A DNA stretch of 64,000 nucleotides from Struthidea cinerea. Its lineage: Eukaryota > Chordata > Aves > Passeriformes > Corcoracidae. The DNA is taken from assembly GCA_013397865.1 (NCBI GenBank), contig VZTI01004092.1:1157852-1221851 (forward strand), given 5' to 3'. Numbering within the stretch: the first letter of the stretch is position 1; every line of letters starts with the position of its first letter. Both the position numbers and the translations under genes were made by a program. Under the pieces are notes generated by a model, which saw only the letters and a list, made by a program, of their open reading frames with translations, was not told the DNA's origin and made no database searches. Positions 56,877-64,000 of the stretch are shown here, piece by piece.

Positions 56877-59800
56877 GATCAACTCTGCTCGCCAGGCCTG
56901 TAGCTCCCCTAGACAGGAAGAGCATCACCCGGCTGTTGCTGTGCTCTGATGTACGGTGTCACCCTCTGACAGCCACTGAGCTGCCCCACGGCAGTGCCAC
57001 CCACCCGTGTGGAGCCCAGGGCTGCAGGGAACCACCACCAGGCACAGCAGCAGCTGGGTTTTACAGCAGATGTCGTCGCGCAGCCTCGAGGTTCTGCACG
57101 CTCTGTCACCGGGCACAGGGACAGGCACCCCTGCAGGGACACCCCACCTGCTCCCCTGCTCCAGCAAATTCCCCCTGCTCACCCTGCTCCTCCCCCTTGC
57201 CAGCTCTGGCTCGTGTGGGAGGTGGATTCCTGCGCCTGGCTGTGGTTGCTGGGGAAGTACACAGGGCCAGAGACACAGCGCTCCTCGTCCTCCCCATCCC
57301 ACCTGGAGGTGTGAAGTACCTGTGCCCAGCATTCCACACCTCCTTTCCTGGGCCACCTTCAAACTGTGCCGGGATCTTGTCGCAGTCCTCAGTTGCTGGC
57401 CAGCTTTTGCCATCCTTAAAGTGCCATAACTTCCTGCTTGCCTTCTGCAGGCTTTTCCAGAGCTCTGCTGGTATTTTTTTGGCTAATATCTATTTTCACA
57501 GCCACCACCAGCTGTTTTTTTCTCACCTACCCAGGCAGAAACAGGAACCAGAAAGGTTATTCACTTCCAAAGCCTTCCCTCCAAGGATGGTCTGCAGCAG
57601 CAAAGGGCAGGCTGGTGTTCTTCCTCATCTCACTGACACATCTGTCGAGGGTGATCAGGAAAGAAAGGAACTCACTGCTTTCACAGCCCTCCCAAAATGC
57701 TGTGGGGAGTCCAGCAGTCCTCCGAATTCCACACCATGCTGGTCATACTCAGGCTAAAAGATCGAAAAGGAATAACCTAACACATCCAGCATGGAATGAG
57801 ATGGAAGCAGAGAAGGTTGATGTGACTAGAACTCCTTAGAATTGGTTGCTTGGGAGGGCTGGGAAATCCAACAGGTTAAAATAGCCACGGAGCCCTTTTC
57901 CTGCTTTTTGGCAGGGAAGACACGGATTAGCTGGATTCAGTATGCTGCTGAACATGTTAACCAAGGGGAAAACTGTTATTAGCTCCAGAAAATTGCCACT
58001 TGTGCCTGTGGCAGCTCAGGGCCGTGAAGGTGTAGAAACAAATGCAGAGAGCACAGAGCAAGCTCAGTCTCTGGACAGGGGTTTTGTGGAGAAGACCCTG
58101 TGTCCAGGAGTCAGGAATGTTTTATCATCCACAGGGGGTTGTTTCCAGCATTGCTGAGCAGTGCTGTGCTGGGCCATGAGCTTCCCTGGTGCATGAATAC
58201 TGGGGTGGCAAAGGACAAGGGCAGAAACAGATCTCAGTAGCTCGACAGCCCACCCCATTCTGGCAAAATCACGTTCGTGGGGAAGTAGCTAACACGGGAG
58301 GCTTTGCCTTTTCCTCTCCCAGTGAAAATGGACTTTTTGTAATTCCAGTCCTTTCTGAAACGACAGCAGCAATTGCTCACCTCTGGACAGACAATCAAAA
58401 CCCCTTTAAGACTCCCATTAAGCTGCTGCAGTCATCAGGCAAGGGAAAAACATTGCCGAGGAAGAAGCACAACAACAGCTTTGACAGCAGCAGGTCGCAA
58501 ATCACATCAGAGACTGAGCAAAGAGCAAGGGAAGAGCAGACGCTGATGGGACAGGAAGGATAATGGGAAACTTGCACCAACTGGCCTCCTTGGTGTCCTC
58601 TTCACCACACAGCTGGAGAGAGCATTTCTTGGAGCAACTGTAATTTATTTTTTGATCGATACAGGAGCTGCATGTGAAAATGCTCTCGCTGTTCTGGTCA
58701 CTCCTGCTGGCTTTGTTCATTTGCCTGGCCTGCAACAGGCTCAGGGCACGCCAGGCTGCCACGTGCCAGCCACTGGGATGCTGCAGAGTGAGGGAGAGGG
58801 GAAGGGATTCCTGCTGGGTGACAAAGTACCTGCAAAGGGAAGGGAATATAAGATCAGAAATCCCACATTTGTCAGGACTAATTTTTGGTTGCTAGGCTGC
58901 TGCTGTTGCCTCTGTCTGCTCCTTGCTTTTCCCAGTCCTCGCTGCCTACACAACTTTTGCTGCTGATCTCTTATGAAGTGCTGCATCTGGGGAACAGAGC
59001 AGTTTGGGCGGGACTGAGGGACTTCTCAGTTGGCTGCAAATAAAATTGAAGCGTTGGGAGAGGAGTGAAGCCCCAGTGAGGTATAACTGAGCATCGGTCT
59101 CTGCCTTTGCCTCTTGGCTTCTTCTGTGACCTCCATACATCCACTATGGGACTGCTCTTCATGTCCATTTTAAGTGGGATAATATTTCCTTCTCTCTCCT
59201 TCAGAAGGGTAACGTGTATTAAAAGCACTTCTGGAGACTTCTATCTAGCTATTTATGCAAATGCACTTGGAGAGCAATGCTGAAGACTTAAAAAATACAT
59301 GTAAGAAATAGAAATCCTTCAAAATCCTGCAAGAGTTCTCATCCAAAGATGTTTCAGGGGATTATGAAGTCATCCCTTCCAAAAAAGGAGCAGAGCACTT
59401 TAGGTTAAATACCCAAAGAGTGCTTGTGTCCCTCTGTTCTGTATCCGAACCTGCCCGTGTTCCGCTCCCCACCTTCTGTCTGCTCTTCCATCTCCCTGCT
59501 CTCTCTTCTCATTTCCACACCTTCACTTCTGCCCTTAAAAGGGAGCTGAAAATTTCCAGTTTTCACTTCTATTTAGAATTATTCACTAATTTCAAACTCC
59601 TTGCTGGATTTTCTCGAGTACACAGTCATAATTTCTTCATATCTCTCAGACAAAGGAGTTAACTGGAGACTCCTCAACTTCATGTTTCTACTCATTCCCT
59701 CTACCCTTCCCTTGATGAAACTCCTGTTCTATGATCCCTGGAGGGACTTTTCTCAAAGACAACAATGCTTTTACTTGTTTTATCATCTTCATCTGTGGTC

Positions 59801-61699
59801 CTGCTGACGCTGCTGAGACATTCCTAAGTTGTGGCACACTTTTGGTGGGACGTGATGGACCTGGAAGGAGCCTGTGGTGCTGGCCTGTGCTTGCTCATGG
59901 GGCCGACAGGGGTGACAACATCTCCCCGCAGCTGCTTTGGAGGAACTGCAGGTGGTGGTCACAGGAATTGGGGCAGGGGTGAGGAGGAGGGCACAGAGTG
60001 CTTGGAAGCACTGGGCTTTGGCCTTCAGGGGGAAAAACAGGAGAAGGGAAGGAGGGTGAGACAGCGGAAGCGAGCGGCTGATCCTGCTTGCGAACACCTC
60101 CGACAGAGATGGGAATTGCGCCTCTGTTGCCAAACTCCAAGCGTTAAGTAGGTGATTCCTGAGCTGTGCTACCATACTGCAGCTTGACAGCTCCCCTAAC
60201 TCAAACTCTTGGCCACGGCAGAAGCCAGGAGAGGCAGGAGTTCCCTGATAAGAGTCCAAGAGGGGAGCCTCAGGCACATGGAAGCGCTGCTCAGCCGAAT
60301 GTGAAGTGCAGGCACTCCCACGAAGTGGTGGGTCTGGGGCTCCTGCTCCAAGCAGAAAGCAGGAGGCTGTTAGTGAGCCAGACTGCAAGGCAGCAGTAAA
60401 AATGAAGGAAAACAGAGCTTTTGTTCCCAGCCTGAGTAGCCCTGCTCTGGAAGGGCTGCCAAGAGCCTGCACGCTCCTCTCCTCTCTCCCTCTCAACCTC
60501 GTATTTACAGGCAGGTGCTGGCGAAAAACCCACAGGTGGGTAGGGCTCTGAAGTGACATATTAATAATCCCTCTCTGCCTTCTGGGATGTTTGAGAAGCA
60601 GATTTCAGGTCTTGGTGAAGAAATCCAGGACGAGGGGCTGTACCTGCAGACACAGGGTGTAACAAGAGATGTGTGGCAGCAGCACTTGGGCATGAAAAAT
60701 GTTAATATTTATGTAAGATCTAACTGTGGGATTAGCATCCCTGTGTGCACACAGTGGCAGCTGTAGGAATGCCATCATTCTCCAGAGTTCCCTCACGGCT
60801 CTCCCTCTTGCTGATAGGGTCATCCTTCCTGTTTCTTGACTCTTGTTTGGTCACCACACGCTGGAGGGTTTTTCCTTCTGCCTTTAGTGAGTGGTGGTGT
60901 TTGTGCAGACACCTTGTGCTGAGCTCAGGGCTTACCTTGCTTTTTGTGGAATTTGTGTCCAAACAGAGGAAAAAATGGATTTTCATTTATATGTGCTCCA
61001 CATGGCTTAAAAAATGTTGTGGGTTTTCTGATTACATGTATGAGTGAAGCTGCTGCTCTCAAAAAATGTGCACTGACTTCCTATTGTGTACACCAGGTGT
61101 TTATCCTAAATTAATTTATTGGGGTTTTTTATGTTGTTGCTCACCCATTGAAAGGAAGAAGCATGGAGATTACTTGCAACTCGATTTCTTTCCACAACAG
61201 CTATAAAGGAAAGGCATTCCTACATTAAACACATTTTCTCCAAAATAGTCTTTAAAATTACCTAAAAATCTCTTTTTTTCTCTCTCCTTTACCTTTCCAG
61301 TGCTTATTTCCTGCTTGTTTCAGTAGTTTTTTCAGCTATACATAAAGCAATGTGGTTCCTGCATTTCACATTCACTTCCATGCTGGGCAGATTTATATCT
61401 GTTCTGGTCTGAGGGTACAATCTCCATTAAATAAAAACCCCACAAATATGAATGGAAGGTTCACCCCACCCTCTGCTGTACTCCGAGGAGAGGTAGGGGC
61501 TGGCACTGGTGCCAGTGCTGGCTCAGCACAGGGTGGTGCTGGTGGGGAACGTGTCTGCCCAGGCTAACTTTAGCCCAGACACTCTAATCCCCCCCACTGA
61601 ATTAGGTTTGCACCGAGGCTTGCCCTCACAGAGACCCCGTCTTTCCGCTGGGTCGGCGCTGAGATCCGGCTCGGGATCAGCAGTTGCCCTTTGGGAGGC

Positions 61700-62090
61700 T
61701 GTCACTGTTACATCCGAGGCACAGAAAGAGAACGACACAGAGTCCAGGCTCGTGAACAAGTGGAAGCCGAAGCACTTTAATAATTTTCCGACTACTTTTA
61801 TAAGACAGATCCCAAAAGTGTGTTGAGTGGCAATAGGTAATTGGTTCCTCGGCCATCCACCCCTTGAGAGGATTGGCCAAGTCCTAAGATACCTATTCCA
61901 TAATATTTTCAAAGTCAAAGCCATAACAATCTTGCAAAGCAGCCTGCGGGTGCAAGAAGTTTATGGAACTGTGACCTTGTTTAAAATAGTTTACATAGGA
62001 AAGACAGTCTGCTCACAGAATATTGAGAAAAGGCTGAAGAATTTCTCTGATTCCAGCTTTTTAGCACCTTTTAGCTTTTTAGTACCTGCA
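61700..62090 (+). mobile_element. Solo LTR, class II ERV-like, copy 4
   Basis: 391 bp from TGTCACTGTTACATCC to AGTACCTGCA, a close inverted copy of 2179-2555. Near its 3' end AGCTTTTTAGCACC is followed by a second AGCTTTTTAGTACC, a small internal duplication. I see no matching 6-bp flanks (ggaggc versus aacact), so one flank may have been rearranged. A 183-codon ORF across it shares its start with a 133-codon ORF in the other copy; both are LTR sequence rather than genes. Confidence 0.82.
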
Positions 62091-64000
62091 AACACTCATG
62101 GATTCCCAGAGTCAGCCAAGGCAGGGGATACAACGAAGTCACTTTCGGTACTCATGGCATTTTCCAAGTCTAAATGTCGGCAGAGAGGCCTTTGGATCCC
62201 ACGCCTCAGATCAGTTCAATGCAGAGCTGCAGCTCCGGTCTCCTGCCTCTCTCTGCTCCCCCCCCATCCCACCCACCCCAGCCCAGGGCTGCACACCCCA
62301 TCCATGCCCCGAAACAGTGCCTGGGCTGCCACCTCTGAGCCCCACAACATCGAACCCAGCCGTGGCATGCTGCGTTAATCCTGCTGCAAGACATTTTACC
62401 ATGTAGCCATCTCAAATTAAAAAAAAGAGAAAAATGAAGGGAAAAGGCAGAAAAACTGGAGTGGGAGCAGGGATGAGCAGCTAGAAGTGGGTGGCTGGGA
62501 TGGGCTTCCTCTTCAGCAGCAGAGCCAGCTAAAACTATTCATAAAGCCACCACCTTTGTTTCCTCAGTGTCCTGCAGAAGCAGTTTGCCACTGGCAGCCT
62601 GTACATGCCAGGCTCCCTGCTCCAGCATTGCCAGCTGAGCTGTGCACAGATTTACGTCTACAGGCCAGAACAAGCTTGTTGGAGATATTCACGGGAGTTT
62701 GGAAAAGGCAAGGACTTGTAAGAGTCTCTTAAAAAGTCCTGAGAACTAGCAGTGAAGTTTACTGTGGGTTGGCTGAGGATTGGTTTTTTAGTGCATTATT
62801 CATCTCCAGGAGTGGAATTTTGCCTTTCTGTGGTTTCAGGGACCCCTCTGGGTAAAGCTGCCTTCTCACAACATTTTTTACGTTAGAGCCTCAAATGCTT
62901 ACGGAAAAATGTCTTTTAATTTTGCCTTTTCCTCGGCAAAGACTTCCAAGTTTGCTAAAATATGGAACTATGATTTTAATGTCCTAAAGGGACACTGGTA
63001 TCTCCCATACCCACTGCTTTTACGACTGAAGTTCAAAGCTCAACACGTTCTAAATAGGCTGTCAGAGGAGGCGAAGCCTCCTGCCTGCTCAGCTGCATCC
63101 TGCTCCTGGAAAATTTTATTTTGCTGTGCCATTTTAATTATCCCCATTGCAGCTACACCAAGCAGTAAATAGAGGAGCAACAGAGACCTAATGAATAAAA
63201 ATCAAATTAAGGAGTGGAATTTTCTGTGAGGAAATGTTTGGATATTCTGAATATTCACTGAGTATCACAGATTTCCGGGATAAACACTGGCAGAAACGAT
63301 GCTTCAGTATTTCACTGACTTCCTACTCCTTGTCTTCTCACTCCAGTTTAATAGGTGTGGAATTTTCTAAGGAAGTGGACAGTGGTTAAGTGGAACTACA
63401 CTGAAAACTAATACCAACTCAAGGCCGAGAATGGGATTAATGCATAAAGCACTGCTGCAACTGCTTCTGGAATTCCTGCTAGTTCCAAATGTACAAGTTT
63501 TTAAATTCTACTGGAAGAAAAAAACCCCACCACACAACTCAAAGTGAGCAGTATCTTAAGAAGTACACAGACAATAAAAAAAGGTTTACACATGCATACT
63601 GTGAAATCATCTAAAGCAGAGTTAATGGGATCCTTACATACCTTCAGATTTTCTACTTGCTCTCTTTTTTCCATACGTGGATTAAAAAAAACCCAAAACA
63701 GGCCCAAAGAAAGGCAATTCTAACTGCTGCAGTCTTTTCTTCTCAAAAGGCCTCGTTAGCCTAAGAGTTAACAGCTCTAACAGTGTCTTTAAAAAAAAAT
63801 CAAATCAAATAAAGGAACCCAAGTGTTCACAACCACCATATTCGACGTGATCTACCAACCCCAAAACAGCCTCTTTGGTGTCATGCACAGACCTGGCTGC
63901 ACAGAGACACTCCCAGCTGATACAGAGCTGCTAACAACCCACAATGCCAAAAGGCAGAGATTGAGTTTTCAGTATTACATGGGAATGCTGCAGGTTTCCA

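Larger units (their letters stand above)
47302..64000. other. Presumed intergenic region upstream of CACNA2D4
   Basis: 16.7 kb without a recognised protein-coding or RNA gene on either strand. It holds the CpG edge, the possible regulatory element, four LTRs (48477, 50843, 56503, 61700) and a CR1 tail (50612). By conserved vertebrate order DCP1B should lie on this side, but no DCP1B exon (for example its conserved C-terminal helix) is seen. Long ORFs such as 56936-57757 (+) and 59789-60559 (-) have no recognisable domain. Confidence 0.6.

Noticed and set aside
59789..60559. 256-codon minus ORF
   Set aside because: No recognisable domain, and plus-strand frames are open in the same stretch; treated as chance.
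61827..62378. 183-codon ORF sharing its N-terminal part with a 133-codon ORF at 2023-2424
   Set aside because: Both lie in copies of the same LTR; similarity reflects shared noncoding LTR DNA, and frames diverge outside it.
1..64000. CRISPR arrays, tRNA, rRNA, operons or bacterial-type mobile elements
   Set aside because: None seen; the sequence is vertebrate nuclear DNA.

Overview
The window is vertebrate nuclear DNA, almost certainly from a bird. CR1 retrotransposon tails (ending in TTCTATGATTCTATGA), CR1 3' UTR fragments, several solo LTRs and compact introns around a conserved vertebrate gene all point that way. Bacterial-style ORF reading is misleading here; nearly all long ORFs are chance frames or repeats.

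The window is dominated by one minus-strand gene, CACNA2D4, encoding the alpha2delta-4 auxiliary subunit of voltage-gated calcium channels. I could place 18 consecutive coding exons between 42048 and 364, with canonical AG/GT borders and unbroken phase: 1713 coding bases, or 570 complete codons plus one partial codon at each end. They cover the start of the mature ectodomain, the VWA_N region, the whole VWA domain with a perfect DxSxS MIDAS motif, and the first part of the Cache-like region. The 3' half of the gene lies beyond the left edge. The 5' exon (signal peptide) was not found. It probably lies in or next to a 538-base assembly gap (46764-47301) bordered by very CpG-rich DNA.

From left to right, 1-42.1 kb is exons and introns. 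The introns hold a solo LTR (2.2 kb), CR1 fragments (1.6, 3.4, 6.1, 12.7, 18.5 and 25.1 kb), a 6 x 51-bp minisatellite (7.8 kb), a second solo LTR (28.1 kb) and a third, different LTR (38.8 kb). From 42.1 to 46.8 kb is presumed intron 1 with a (CAG)18 tract, followed by the gap and CpG-rich edge. From 47.3 to 64 kb is presumed upstream intergenic DNA with no recognised gene, carrying four more LTRs, a CR1 tail and a possible conserved regulatory element.

No previously undescribed multi-gene system is visible. The most interesting leads are regulatory: TAATCC (CRX/OTX-type) motifs beside the presumed promoter of this photoreceptor gene, LTRs upstream in the gene's own orientation, the E-box-bearing minisatellite, a U21 tract at a 3' splice site, and a possible intronic alternative start that would supply a signal-like segment.
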